In this document: piece after piece, positions 8,212 to 16,490 of the stretch | Layout of the letters: each line of letters begins with the position of its first letter | Numbering within the stretch: position 1 is the first letter of the stretch | Source: Alcanivorax sp. S6407 | GTDB lineage: Bacteria > Pseudomonadota > Gammaproteobacteria > Pseudomonadales > Alcanivoracaceae | Reading direction: 5' to 3' | NCBI RefSeq assembly: GCF_023016115.1 | Contig: NZ_JALKBH010000002.1 | Coordinates: 1,078,624-1,142,623 of the forward strand | DNA: 64,000 nt | Notes under the pieces: generated by a model | The model's input: only the letters and a program-made list of their open reading frames with translations | Told to the model about the DNA's origin: nothing | Database searches by the model: none | Program-made: the position numbers and the translations under genes

Positions 8212-9053
8212 GACGCTTCTTCAGTCAACCGTTTGACCAGTGAGTGCCCGCCGGTTTCACACAGATGCTTTTCCAGCAGCGGCATGGCCTGGGCCATGTG
8301 CTGGGCCAGGGTAAAGGGCGGGTTGATCACCAGCATGCCCGACCCGGTCATGCCTCGGCCGGAGGCATCCGGCTTAACGCACAGCTCCAGTCGCAACATA
8401 TTGGGGATATCCGCCTTGATGAACTGGCGGATAAAGGACTCGGTGCGGTTACGATCCATCACCGGGTACCAGATCGCGTAGGTGGCGGTGACCCAGCGTT
8501 CCATGGCGGCCTGCAGGGCTGGCAGCATTTCCCGGTAATCCTTTTCCAGCTCGTAGGAGGGATCGATCAGCACCATGCCGCGACGATGCTGTGGCGGCAG
8601 CATCGCCTTGATGCCTTGCCAGGCATCCATCTTTTCCACCCGCACCTGCTTGTTGCCGGCAAACAGCTTGCTGAGCAATTCGAAATCGGTGCTGTGCAGC
8701 TCGGTACATTGCAGTCGATCCTGCTCGCGTAACAGGCTGGCGGCAATCCGAGGGGAGCCGGGATATTCGCGCAGCTTGCCCACCGGATTGAGCTGCTTGA
8801 CCAGTTTTACATACTGGTCAATCACGCCGACCCCGGTGCGCTGCTCCCACAGCCGCTCGATGCCATCGTGGTACTCCCCGGTCTTTTGCATATGAGTGCT
8901 GTCGATCAGGTAATTCCCCGCGCCGGCATGGGTATCGTGCAAGGTGAAGGGTTTTTCCTTCTTCTTGAGATACTCGATGATGGCGATCTGCACGATGTGC
9001 TTGAGGACATCGGCGAAGTTACCGGCGTGGTAGCTGTGGCGGTAGGAAAGCAT
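8208..9053 (-). CDS. rlmJ: 23S rRNA (adenine-2030-N6)-methyltransferase
   Basis: A 281-residue protein starting at MLSYRHSYHAGNFADV, the diagnostic N-terminus of RlmJ. The catalytic N6-methyltransferase motif is IDPSYE (the DPPY-type motif). RlmJ uses S-adenosylmethionine to methylate A2030 of 23S rRNA. The open frame continues upstream to 10151 across dapF, but the start at 9053 is fixed by the conserved N-terminus. The downstream GNAT gene overlaps by 4 nt. The upstream gap to the divergent dapF holds an inverted repeat at 9110-9187. Confidence 0.95.
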   Translation of the reverse strand: MLSYRHSYHAGNFADVLKHIVQIAIIEYLKKKEKPFTLHDTHAGAGNYLIDSTHMQKTGEYHDGIERLWEQRTGVGVIDQYVKLVKQLNPVGKLREYPGSPRIAASLLREQDRLQCTELHSTDFELLSKLFAGNKQVRVEKMDAWQGIKAMLPPQHRRGMVLIDPSYELEKDYREMLPALQAAMERWVTATYAIWYPVMDRNRTESFIRQFIKADIPNMLRLELCVKPDASGRGMTGSGMLVINPPFTLAQHMAQAMPLLEKHLCETGGHSLVKRLTEEAS

Positions 9054-9109
9054 GATGGCAGCCTGAAATAGTGTAGGGGCGCATTGTACACCTGAGTCGG
9101 TATTGTAGC

Positions 9110-9187
9110 AGCGAGAAGCGAGTGACGAGTTACGAAAGGCAAAACCGGTTTTGATCTTCGAAACTCGCGACTCGAGACTCGTCACGC
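9110..9187. repeat. Inverted repeat of the ACTCG/CGAAAGGCAAAA family
   Basis: The left arm has words such as GAGTGACGAGTTACGAAAG and GGCAAAAC; the right arm has CGAAACTCGCGACTCGAGAC, close to its reverse complement. Copies of the same family occur at 14944-14990 (one arm) and 40094-40184 (both arms). It lies between divergent rlmJ and dapF, so it sits in or near their promoters. Confidence 0.75.
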
Positions 9188-9248
9188 CCCCTGACGCCGC
9201 CTGCCAGCCGGAGTACAATGCCCCTTTAACCTGTACCGGACAGCAGCA

Positions 9249-10100
9249 ATGAACCTGCGCTTTACCAAAATGCACGGCCTCGGCAACGATTTCATGGTCA
9301 TCGACGGTATCAGCCAGTCGCTGCCGGAGGACGGCCTGCCGTTTTCCGCGGATGAGATTCGCCGTCTGGGCAGCCGCCATTTCGGCGTGGGCTTCGACCA
9401 GATGCTGATCGTCCAGCCGGCCCGCGGCGGCGAGGCGGATTTCCGCTATCGCATCCTCAATGCCGATGGTTCGGAAGTGAGCCAGTGCGGCAATGGCGCC
9501 CGCTGCTTTGCCCGCTTTGTCCGCGATCAGGGGCTCACCGACAAACAGGATGTGGTGGTGGAAACCGCCGCAGGGCTGATGACACTGACCATCACAGAGG
9601 ATGAGCAGGTCACCGTGGACATGGGTGCGCCGCGCTGGGCCCCGGACGACATTCCCATGACTGCCAAGGCGGAAGCCGACAGCTACTTTCTGGTCTCCGG
9701 CACACAAGCCTGGGAAGTGGGTGCCGTCGGCCTCGGCAACCCGCACTGCACCCTGCTGGTGGAAAACGTGGATACCGCCCCGGTGGAAACCGTGGGTCCG
9801 ATCCTGGAAAGCCACGAGCAGTTCCCGGAGCGGGTCAATGTGGGCTTCATGCAGATTGTCAGCCGCAACGAGGTGCGCCTGCGGGTCTATGAGCGTGGCG
9901 CCGGCGAAACCCTGGCCTGCGGCTCCGGCGCCTGTGCTGCAGTGGTGATCGGCCAGCGTCGCGGCTTTCTGGATGAACAGGTCGCCGTGCACCTGCCAGG
10001 CGGCAGCCTGCAGATCGAATATGCCGGAACCGGCGGCATTCGGATGACAGGGCCCGCCAGCCATGTCTATGATGGCAACATCAACATTGAGACTGACTGA
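9249..10100 (+). CDS. dapF: Diaminopimelate epimerase
   Basis: A 283-residue cofactor-independent racemase converting LL- to meso-diaminopimelate for lysine and peptidoglycan. The two catalytic cysteines are seen in SQCGNGARC (Cys80) and ACGSGACAA (Cys224), each at its usual place, and the N-terminus MHGLGNDF is typical. The gene heads the cluster dapF, DUF484, xerC, HAD phosphatase, an order common in Pseudomonas and relatives. It feeds lysA at 2479. DUF484 follows after 39 nt. Confidence 0.98.
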   Translation: MNLRFTKMHGLGNDFMVIDGISQSLPEDGLPFSADEIRRLGSRHFGVGFDQMLIVQPARGGEADFRYRILNADGSEVSQCGNGARCFARFVRDQGLTDKQDVVVETAAGLMTLTITEDEQVTVDMGAPRWAPDDIPMTAKAEADSYFLVSGTQAWEVGAVGLGNPHCTLLVENVDTAPVETVGPILESHEQFPERVNVGFMQIVSRNEVRLRVYERGAGETLACGSGACAAVVIGQRRGFLDEQVAVHLPGGSLQIEYAGTGGIRMTGPASHVYDGNINIETD

Positions 10101-10139
10101 ATCCGCACAGACGGATACCCACCAGCACAGGAAGGACAG

Positions 10140-10862
10140 ATGACGGATCACAGCCCGGTAAGCGCCGATCAGGTGGCCGCCTATTTGCGCGACAACCCGG
10201 AATTCTTCGAACAGCGCCCGGAACTGCTGGAGTTGTTGCGCCTGCCCGACTCAAAAGGCCAGGCCGTCTCCCTGCTGGAACGTCAGGCCTCGATCCTGCG
10301 CGAGCGCAACACCGAGCTGCGTGACCGCCTCAACGGCCTTTTGGATGTGGCCCGGGAAAACGACCATCTGTTCGACAAGACCCGCAAACTGACCCTGTCC
10401 CTGCTCGAGGCACGCAGCCCGGAAAAACTGTTCCGCAACCTGCTCGGCAGCCTGACCGATGATTTCCGCAGTGATCGCGTCTCTCTCATGCTGTACGACC
10501 GGGAAGTGCCAATCCTTGGCGATCTTCGCAACCAGATCCGCTGCGTGGACAGCACCGCCCTGCCACAAGCACTGAATCACCTGCTGCGCAATGGCAAAGC
10601 CGTGTGCGGCGCCATGCGCCAGGAAGAAATGGAAGACCTGTTCAAGGAACACGCCACCGACATTCGCTCCGCCGCCATGGTGCCGCTGGAGTACCAGGGC
10701 CGCCTCGGTCTGCTGGCCATCGGCAGCAAGAGCGCCATGCACTTCCGCAGCTCCCTGGGCACCCTGTTCATCACCCATATCGGCCAGATCCTCAGCCGTC
10801 GCCTGCACGAAGTGCTTCGCCAGTACCCGCATCAGGCAGCCAAGAAAATCAGTGAACAGTGA
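10140..10862 (+). CDS. DUF484 family protein, GAF-like
   Basis: A 240-residue cytoplasmic protein starting after AAGGACAG. The N-terminus (VAAYLRDNPEFFEQRPELL) is the DUF484 hallmark. A heptad-rich helix runs over about residues 40-75, and the C-terminal ~140 residues look like a GAF-type sensor fold. The family is almost always encoded between dapF and xerC; its biochemical role is unknown. The stop codon region is made of a repeated AGTGAACAGT word that continues into the xerC start. Confidence 0.9.
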   Translation: MTDHSPVSADQVAAYLRDNPEFFEQRPELLELLRLPDSKGQAVSLLERQASILRERNTELRDRLNGLLDVARENDHLFDKTRKLTLSLLEARSPEKLFRNLLGSLTDDFRSDRVSLMLYDREVPILGDLRNQIRCVDSTALPQALNHLLRNGKAVCGAMRQEEMEDLFKEHATDIRSAAMVPLEYQGRLGLLAIGSKSAMHFRSSLGTLFITHIGQILSRRLHEVLRQYPHQAAKKISEQ

Positions 10863-10880
10863 ATAGTTAACAGTGAACAG
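10851..10880. repeat. AGTGAACAGT word repeat spanning the DUF484/xerC junction
   Basis: Three degenerate copies of a ~10-nt word (AGTGAACAGT, GAATAGTTAA, CAGTGAACAG) span the last codons of DUF484 and the first codons of xerC. It resembles the other short-word repeats of the window but lies inside coding sequence. Confidence 0.6.
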
Positions 10881-11796
10881 CGCACCCCGTGACCCTGACA
10901 CTGTTACTGCGTTCCTGAAACACCTGGAGTCTGAGCGGCGGCTCTCGGCCCACACCGTCACCAATTATCAGCGTGATCTGAAAGAGGCCTCCCGGGTGCT
11001 GGGTCAGCAGGACTGGGCGGGAGTCACCGTGCATGACATCCGCTCCCTGGTGGCCTCACTCCATCGTCAGGGAAAAGGTGGCAAGACCATTGCCCGCCTG
11101 CTCTCCACCCTCCGCACCTTCTACCGTTATCTGATGCGCGAAGGCATCGCCAGGGACAATCCGGTGGTGGATGTGCGCGCGCCGAAAAGCGGCAAGCGCC
11201 TGCCCAAGGCGCTCGATGCGGATCAGGTGACCCAGCTGCTGGATGCGGGCACCGACAAGGGCGATCCGCTGAGCCTGCGCGACCAGGCCATGATGGAGCT
11301 ACTCTATGCCTGCGGCCTGCGTCTGGCGGAACTGCTCAGCCTGAATATCGACAGCATCGATCTTCCTGCGGCCCAGTTGCTGGTCACCGGTAAAGGCAAC
11401 AAGACCCGCCAGCTCCCCATGGGCAAGCCGGCAGTGACCGCGCTGAAACGCTGGCTCAAGGCGCGCACCCTGTTCGTCAAGGACAGCGCCGAAAAAGCGG
11501 TCTTCCTCAGCAAGAATGGCAAACGCCTTTCCCCTTCCAGTGTTCAGCAACGGCTGAAGCGCCACGCCCTGGAGCGAGGACTGGACGACCATCTGCATCC
11601 CCACAAATTGCGCCACTCCTTCGCCACCCACTTGCTGGAATCCTCCGGCGACCTGCGCGCCGTACAGGAACTTCTGGGCCATGCCGACCTGGCCACCACC
11701 CAGGTCTACACCCATCTGGATTTCCAGCATCTGGCGCAGGTATACGATGGAGCCCATCCGAGAGCCCAGCGCCGCAGAGAGGAGGATGAGGACTAA
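10873..11796 (+). CDS. xerC: Tyrosine recombinase XerC
   Basis: A 307-residue site-specific recombinase that resolves chromosome dimers at dif with XerD. The N-terminal SAM-like domain is followed by the catalytic domain with Arg in CGLRLAEL, Lys in TGKGNKTR, HKLRHSF, LLGHADLATT and the nucleophile Tyr279 in VYTH. The only suitable upstream start is GTG at 10873. It lacks a clear Shine-Dalgarno and falls within the AGTGAACAGT repeat, so translation may be coupled to DUF484, whose stop is 10 nt upstream. Confidence 0.95.
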   Translation: MNSAPRDPDTVTAFLKHLESERRLSAHTVTNYQRDLKEASRVLGQQDWAGVTVHDIRSLVASLHRQGKGGKTIARLLSTLRTFYRYLMREGIARDNPVVDVRAPKSGKRLPKALDADQVTQLLDAGTDKGDPLSLRDQAMMELLYACGLRLAELLSLNIDSIDLPAAQLLVTGKGNKTRQLPMGKPAVTALKRWLKARTLFVKDSAEKAVFLSKNGKRLSPSSVQQRLKRHALERGLDDHLHPHKLRHSFATHLLESSGDLRAVQELLGHADLATTQVYTHLDFQHLAQVYDGAHPRAQRRREEDED

Positions 11797-11799
11797 TGA

Positions 11800-11955
11800 C
11801 TATTCGGAATCCCGCCCCATAACCAAAACGATAATCAACGTACAGATCAGGATAAACAGCACTATTTCAATCATCAGCACCAATGGACTGCCACCACTGA
11901 TGGCATTAAGAATGTCTACGCATTCGGGATCACTGGCACAAGACCTCCCACGCAT
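11800..11955 (-). CDS. Small single-pass membrane protein, 51 aa
   Basis: Read on the minus strand, an ATG at 11955 opens a 51-codon frame preceded by the purine-rich GGGAGAAAGAG. The first 23 residues contain two Cys (positions 6 and 12). Residues 24-46 form one long hydrophobic helix (LVLMIEIVLFILICTLIIVL), and the chain ends GRDSE. The stop lies 4 nt beyond the convergent xerC stop. I recognise no family. The membrane profile and compact fit between genes support a real gene, but there is no homology evidence. Confidence 0.4.
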   Translation of the reverse strand: MRGRSCASDPECVDILNAISGGSPLVLMIEIVLFILICTLIIVLVMGRDSE

Positions 11956-12008
11956 CTCTTTCTCCCTAACAGATCATTCCTGTCTGCATTGTCTCTTATT
12001 GATCAGCC

Positions 12009-12034
12009 CCAATCCTGGGGGGCACCAGGATTGG
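12009..12034. other. Perfect 10-bp hairpin
   Basis: CCAATCCTGG and CCAGGATTGG flank a 6-nt loop, in the 179-nt gap between the small membrane gene (divergent, minus) and the HAD gene. There is no immediate T-run; a T5 follows 12 nt later on the plus strand. It could be an operator or a weak terminator. Confidence 0.5.
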
Positions 12035-12134
12035 ATCGCTTGTCTGTTTTTCATGGAAAGCCTAAAACGTTGTTAATTGCATCCATGCTGGCGCAGACCG
12101 GGCCTCATCTCCACCCATGCGCTACAATAAACCC

Positions 12135-12842
12135 ATGAGCAAACTCAAGCTGATCACCTTTGATCTCGATAACACCCTGTGGCCGGTGGACGAAGTGATT
12201 CGTCATGCGGAGAAGACCTGCAGTGACTGGATTGCGGATAACCATCCTGATGCCGCCGCCGCGCTAAGCGCCGAGCGGGTGCGTGCGGTGCGCACGGCCC
12301 TGCTGAAGGAAAAGCCCCAGTATCTGGATAACCTGACAGCCCTGCGCCAGGACGCCATGAGCCGCGCCTTTATGGAGCACGGTTTCAGCGAAGCCGAAGC
12401 CCGTCGCATTGCCCTGGATGCCTTCAAGGTATTCCATGGCGCCCGCAATCAGGTGAGTTTTTTTCCCGGTGCCCGGGGTGTACTGGAGCAACTGGCGGAC
12501 AGCTACATCCTGGGCGCACTGACCAATGGCAATGCGGATCTGAAAATGATCGGTATCGATGACCTGTTTGCCTTCCACCATTCCGCCGAAACCATCGGCA
12601 AGCGCAAACCGGCCCCGGACATGTTCGCCGCCGCCCTGAAAGATGCCGGCGTCGACGCCAATCAGGCCGTGCATATCGGCGATCATCCACTGGAAGATGT
12701 GCATGCCGCCCGCGAGCATGGCATGCACGCGGTGTGGGCAAACCTGGTGGATCTGGACTGGCCGGTTGATCTGGCCCATCCCAGTCACCATATCCACCAC
12801 CTGCATGAAATCCCCGATCTTCTGCCCCTGTTTGACGAGTAA
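12135..12842 (+). CDS. HAD-superfamily hydrolase, YigB-like
   Basis: A 235-residue cytoplasmic phosphatase from the ATG at 12135; an alternative in-frame ATG at 12117 adds six residues. Neither has a strong Shine-Dalgarno. HAD motifs are complete: I FDLDNTLWPVD, II TNGN, III KRKPAPDMF, IV GDHPLEDVHAA. The xerC-yigB order is conserved in enterobacteria and Pseudomonas, and E. coli YigB acts on a riboflavin-pathway phosphate. This gives a reasonable but unproven substrate. Confidence 0.88.
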   Translation: MSKLKLITFDLDNTLWPVDEVIRHAEKTCSDWIADNHPDAAAALSAERVRAVRTALLKEKPQYLDNLTALRQDAMSRAFMEHGFSEAEARRIALDAFKVFHGARNQVSFFPGARGVLEQLADSYILGALTNGNADLKMIGIDDLFAFHHSAETIGKRKPAPDMFAAALKDAGVDANQAVHIGDHPLEDVHAAREHGMHAVWANLVDLDWPVDLAHPSHHIHHLHEIPDLLPLFDE

Positions 12843-12850
12843 AGAATTCC

Positions 12851-13165
12851 ATGACCCGACACGATGCACTCACTGCTATCCTCAATGACCTGCAGGCTGA
12901 ACTGGAAAAGCAGGGCCTGTGGAGCACACAGCCGCCGGCGCCGTCAGCGTTTGAAAGCCAGACGCCGTTTTTTGCCGACACCATGAACTTCAGTGAATGG
13001 CTGCAGTGGGTATTCGTAGCCCGGTTTCGCGCGATGATGGATGCCGGCGCCCCCCTGCCTGGCAGCTGCGATGTGGCTCCTATGGCAGAAGAAGCGTTGA
13101 AGGAAATGCAGCAGGATGTGAGTGAGATCATCAATTTGCTGAAAGCCTTTGACGATCATTTTTAA
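12851..13165 (+). CDS. YqcC family protein
   Basis: A 104-residue soluble protein starting 8 nt after the HAD gene. It contains the family pattern: a short helical N-terminus, LWS, then FESQTPFFADTMNFSEWLQWVFV and PLPGSCDVAPMAEEAL. YqcC-like proteins are single-domain proteins of unknown function, sometimes next to tRNA pseudouridine synthase truC (not seen here). Followed by a repeat-filled convergent gap. Confidence 0.85.
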   Translation: MTRHDALTAILNDLQAELEKQGLWSTQPPAPSAFESQTPFFADTMNFSEWLQWVFVARFRAMMDAGAPLPGSCDVAPMAEEALKEMQQDVSEIINLLKAFDDHF

Positions 13166-13194
13166 AACGCTGAGGCGAGAGATCCCGTCATTGA

Positions 13195-13397
13195 ATTACG
13201 CCTCTGGAATCCATACCTTGCTTAGGCTCGGATCGCCTGCAGGCAGGTTATTCGCTCCGCTCACCCCTTCGGGGCCGCACTACGTGCGTTACTCCGCTAC
13301 GCTACGTTCCCACAGCAGCTCCGTAGAAATGCACAAAACCCGGGAACTATTTGAGGCCTTCCTTTCCCACAAGCGTAGCTTGTAGCTTGTAGCTCGC
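13195..13397. repeat. Dispersed composite repeat, copy 1
   Basis: About 200 nt that align closely with 40185-40400 and, in inverted orientation over the core, with 17000-17064. The core 13248-13315 reads through CACCCCTTCGGGGCCGCACT and CCGCTACGCTACGTTCC. The right end (13371-13395) carries GTAGCTT words. It fills the gap between convergent yqcC and the HmuS-like gene and holds no convincing ORF. Confidence 0.85.
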
Positions 13398-13399
13398 CA

Positions 13400-14362
13400 C
13401 TATCGAATCACCGCCCCCTTCAACAACCCGCGCCATTGTTGCTCATCCTCTCCAGCCGACAGGGTCCACAGCCAGTTGCCCTGGGCATCCAGCGCCTCCA
13501 GGGCCGTCGCTACATGCCCTTCTCCGGGTTTGCGCAGTCGCCAGAGACTGTGTAGCTGAGCCATGTCCAGCGACACCAGCGCCCCGTTGTGGGCCAGATG
13601 GCAATGGGCATTTTGCCAGCGAGGCGATGACCACGGCGCGGTCATGCACAGGCGCACGCCCTGATTGCCAACACACAATGTTGTCGCCGCATCCTGTCGC
13701 GCTGACTCTGCCAACACCACCGGCAAGGTCTCCGGACGCACCTGACAAGCAAAGCTGTCACGCACGGATGCATACAGACTGGCGCGGGTACCGGGGAATC
13801 CCGACAGCAAGCGCGCAAAGCCATCGTCATCGCCACTGACGCTCCATTCCCTCTCAATTTCGTTCAAAGAATGGTGTTTGTGGCTCTCTGAAATCGAGCG
13901 CGGACCGGGTAGATTGAGCGCCTGCTGGTCGGGGTGCAGCATGGCACAGACCAGTTCCTCGAAAGCCAGCCCGCCGCTCTCAGGTGCCACTGCCATTTGC
14001 TGCAGCGGCTCACCATGGCGATCGAGAAACAGCAGGCTGCGCGCCGGCAAGGGCCCGGTGGGTTCCAGTACCGCCAGCACCGAGTGCCACTGCGCCACCT
14101 GCAAGCTCTGCCGCAATCGGCAACGCTCCCCCACCGATTCGAGCCACCACTCGCCGTCCCTGAGCGCCGGGTAGCGCATGCTCTGCGATACCTTGGAGCC
14201 AGACGAAAAGGTAGTTACTACCAGGGAACCAAGACGATACAGCGCCTTGAGAATCGCCAGCGGTTCATCCTGCAACCGCAACACCCGGTCACCCAGCGCC
14301 GCACCGCACTGTCGCAACAGGGGAGATGCCGCCGGAACCGAGGGCCATGCCATGACAGACAT
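13400..14362 (-). CDS. HmuS/ChuX-like heme-handling protein
   Basis: A 320-residue soluble protein started by ATG at 14362 behind GGAGG. Its arrangement (SLVVTTFSSGSKVSQSMRYP..., then LLFLDRHGEPLQQM) resembles a repeat of the HemS/HmuS/ChuX heme-binding fold. The chain is somewhat shorter and more divergent than classical HmuS (about 350). These proteins bind or degrade heme after import. It lies downstream of hemP on the same strand, 254 nt away with an inverted repeat in between, and near a Fur box. No heme receptor or ABC transporter is in the window. Assignment is moderate. Confidence 0.6.
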   Translation of the reverse strand: MSVMAWPSVPAASPLLRQCGAALGDRVLRLQDEPLAILKALYRLGSLVVTTFSSGSKVSQSMRYPALRDGEWWLESVGERCRLRQSLQVAQWHSVLAVLEPTGPLPARSLLFLDRHGEPLQQMAVAPESGGLAFEELVCAMLHPDQQALNLPGPRSISESHKHHSLNEIEREWSVSGDDDGFARLLSGFPGTRASLYASVRDSFACQVRPETLPVVLAESARQDAATTLCVGNQGVRLCMTAPWSSPRWQNAHCHLAHNGALVSLDMAQLHSLWRLRKPGEGHVATALEALDAQGNWLWTLSAGEDEQQWRGLLKGAVIR

Positions 14363-14454
14363 AAAGCCTCCAGATCATCTGCACCGGATCACCAGGTGCA
14401 GTTCTATTAGGTGTGGAAAGCTGGCGGCGGCTGGCGATCCACGTCAGGGAACAG

Positions 14455-14612
14455 GAGACGCAACAGGCAACATGCTGCACGCAACAACGCGGGATCGAAC
14501 CTGCCGAATTTGAGCGCCCTGACCCGCGCCGGGAGTGTGAGCGCGGCGATAAGGTTTCAAAAACCGATCACCCATTATCGCGTTGTTGCGTGTTGCATGA
14601 TGCGTGCAGCGT
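14455..14612. repeat. Inverted repeat of ACGCAACACGC words
   Basis: The left arm (14455-14492, ACGCAACAGGCAACATGC...) and the right arm (14579-14612, CGCGTTGTTGCGTGTTGCAT...) are near reverse complements separated by about 86 nt. It lies in the 254-nt gap between hemP and the HmuS-like gene, and may attenuate transcription into the latter. Confidence 0.75.
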
Positions 14613-14616
14613 TCAT

Positions 14617-14793
14617 TCACTTCGTCAAAATCAGACGGTTATTGGAGGTCCGCCTCAATAGATAACGCTCACCAGCATGCTCGATCCAGAGCTTGCCATG
14701 CTGATTCAGAAGCAGGGTGCTGGCCACGCTGCTTTCCGCATTGATAGCCACCCGGCGAGGTGTCGAATTCGCCGGCTTTTTCAGCTGTGTCAT
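14617..14793 (-). CDS. hemP: Hemin uptake protein HemP/HmuP
   Basis: A 58-residue protein from the ATG at 14793, with GGAGG 5 nt upstream; an in-frame TTG at 14805 is less likely. The C-terminal half (LLLNQHGKLWIEHAGERYLLRRTSNNRLILTK with its YLLRRT core) is the HemP family signature. HemP/HmuP is small, often first in heme-uptake operons, and in rhizobia and Burkholderia activates the hmuR receptor gene. The strong Fur box at 14815 suggests iron repression. The receptor it would regulate is not in the window. Confidence 0.9.
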   Translation of the reverse strand: MTQLKKPANSTPRRVAINAESSVASTLLLNQHGKLWIEHAGERYLLRRTSNNRLILTK

Positions 14794-14814
14794 GCTGACC
14801 TCCAAATCCCCAGA

Positions 14815-14836
14815 TGCGAATCATTATCATTAACGA
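14815..14836. promoter_or_regulatory. Fur box upstream of hemP
   Basis: The stretch AATCATTATCATTAACG matches the Fur consensus (repeats of NATWAT in the GATAATGATAATCATTATC motif). It lies 22 nt upstream of the hemP start on the minus strand. Expected effect: iron-dependent repression. Confidence 0.8.
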
Positions 14837-14943
14837 TTAGGGATCCGTCAACGCCTGTGTGCGATTTTCTGCAGCGCATCGCGATTCTTTTTCCAGACCG
14901 CAAAGCCTCATTGAGTGTGACAAGCCGTGAAAAGCCATACAAA

Positions 14944-14990
14944 AATTCCGGCTTTGCCTTTCGAAACTCGTCACTCACAACTCGCCACCC
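14944..14990. repeat. Half copy of the ACTCG repeat family
   Basis: CCTTTCGAAACTCGTCACTC and ACAACTCGCC match one arm of the inverted repeats at 9110-9187 and 40094-40184. The rest of the 297-nt gap between hemP and the next gene (14806-15102) shows the Fur box and nothing else recognised. Confidence 0.6.
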
Positions 14991-15102
14991 TTCCCCGCAT
15001 GCTGTAGCACGATGTGCTTCCATCACCCATGCTCCACCGGACATCAGAGCTTTTTACTTTCCACTCTCGAAAACTTCTGCTCAATAGGGTTAGACTGAAA
15101 CC

Positions 15103-15621
15103 ATGAATACTGCGATGGCACACCCAATGACCGAGTCCCCTCAGGAACGTCTGGCCGCTATCCTGGACAGCCACCAGCCCCGTTCCGTCCTGGCGGTAAG
15201 CCTTAACCCCATTCCCGTGGTCAGTCAGTGGTGCAAGGATCACGACTGCGAACTGATCGAAATCCAGTCCCCGGCCCCCTTCGATGATCTGGAAGAAATC
15301 CAGCGCGTGGACATGGCGATTGTGGCTGACCAGCTGGAATACATGACCCACCGTGACGGCCAATCCCTGATGGGGTTGCTCCGCAATCTGCACACAGATT
15401 CCGTGGTAGCGGTCTACCAGCCCGGTCTCGCGCCGCAGACCCTGCGCTGGCCCAGCAACGGTTTCCTGGCGCTGGGCTGCCGCGAGCAGGGCCACTTCAG
15501 TCAGGATGGCCGCAGCCTCGATATCTACAGCTACGATCTGGACAACTACAACTTCGAGCGCAGCTGGAACAATTCCCGGTTCTGGGCCAACCCCGAAAAC
15601 TGGGGCAAGTACTGGTGGTAA
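15103..15621 (+). CDS. Conserved hypothetical protein, DUF6231-like
   Basis: A 172-residue soluble protein. The middle region (SVLAVSLNPIPVVSQWCKDHDCELIEI and VDMAIVADQLEYM) suggests a Rossmann-like fold with alternating strands and helices. The C-terminus is unusually aromatic (FERSWNNSRFWANPENWGKYWW). It resembles the DUF6231 group of Pseudomonas and relatives; I hold this with modest confidence. No function is known. A terminator-like hairpin follows at 15666. Confidence 0.65.
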   Translation: MNTAMAHPMTESPQERLAAILDSHQPRSVLAVSLNPIPVVSQWCKDHDCELIEIQSPAPFDDLEEIQRVDMAIVADQLEYMTHRDGQSLMGLLRNLHTDSVVAVYQPGLAPQTLRWPSNGFLALGCREQGHFSQDGRSLDIYSYDLDNYNFERSWNNSRFWANPENWGKYWW

Positions 15622-15665
15622 CCCTGTCCGGCCGGGTCACTCCCGGCTGGCAAAAATCCCGGGGC

Positions 15666-15690
15666 TGACGTAATGTTGCGTCACTTTTTT
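15666..15690 (+). terminator. Probable intrinsic terminator
   Basis: An 8-bp imperfect stem (TGACGTAA with TTGCGTCA) with a tight loop is followed by C and T6 (15685-15690). It ends the DUF6231-like gene before the membrane-protein gene. Confidence 0.55.
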
Positions 15691-15706
15691 CTTTGTCGGC
15701 AACACC

Positions 15707-16393
15707 ATGATTGGTCAACGTTTTCGCGAAATCCTCTACTTCTGGTGGCGCTACCTCGCCCCCCTTTTTCTGGTTTCCGCACCCTTTGCCCTGGCTACCG
15801 AAACGCTGCAATGGGCCTTGGGCCCGGCTATCGCCCTGCCCGAATCACCTGAAGGCACGATTACCTTCAGCACCGCCAGCCTGATCCTGATCATGCTGTT
15901 ACGGCCACTGGCGGAAGGCACCATCATCACCCAGCTGGCCGCCAGCCGAGGCGGCAAGCCTGCCGGCCTGATTGCCTGCATGGCCCCGGCCCTGCTGATG
16001 TACCCCACACTGCTCGCCACCTACGCCATCATCGCCCTCGGCGTGTCACTGGGCTGGCTGGCCTTCTTCTTTCCGGCGCTATGGGTATACACCCGCCTCA
16101 GCTTTGCCCCCTACCTGGTGGTACTGCATCGCCACAATCCGCTGCGGGCCATTCGCCAGTCCTTCACCATGACCGAATCACAGCAATGGCCACTACTGCT
16201 GGTGATCGTGCTGGTGTTCATGGCCTACACCCTGATCAGCAGCATGATTGCCAGTGTCATCAGTGTCGCCGTGCCCAATGTGGCCGCCGCCAGCCTGCTC
16301 ATTGCGCTGCCGATCAGCGTCCTTGCGGTGCTCAATAATGTGGCTATCTTCCGCTTCTGGGAACTGGCAGGCAGCCCTGACACCGGACAATGA
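15707..16393 (+). CDS. Integral membrane protein, YciC-like
   Basis: A 228-residue protein with about 5-6 hydrophobic helices. The pattern of a membrane-bound N-terminus, an amphipathic RAIRQSF segment preceded by a tyrosine/histidine-rich stretch, and two C-terminal helices resembles the YciC/UPF0259 and glycerophosphodiester-domain-associated membrane proteins. The function is unknown. It is followed after 97 nt by osmC. Confidence 0.55.
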   Translation: MIGQRFREILYFWWRYLAPLFLVSAPFALATETLQWALGPAIALPESPEGTITFSTASLILIMLLRPLAEGTIITQLAASRGGKPAGLIACMAPALLMYPTLLATYAIIALGVSLGWLAFFFPALWVYTRLSFAPYLVVLHRHNPLRAIRQSFTMTESQQWPLLLVIVLVFMAYTLISSMIASVISVAVPNVAAASLLIALPISVLAVLNNVAIFRFWELAGSPDTGQ

Positions 16394-16490
16394 ATCTGCT
16401 GAACACCCGGTTACATACTGCCATGGCAAAGATGCCGATAAATGGCATACTGAGGAAAAGGGAAACAGAACATACACTGGGGGAAATGCT

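Noticed and set aside
9054-10151. Extension of rlmJ upstream across dapF
   Set aside because: The conserved RlmJ N-terminus (MLSYRHSYHAGN) fixes the start at 9053; the extension is antisense to dapF.
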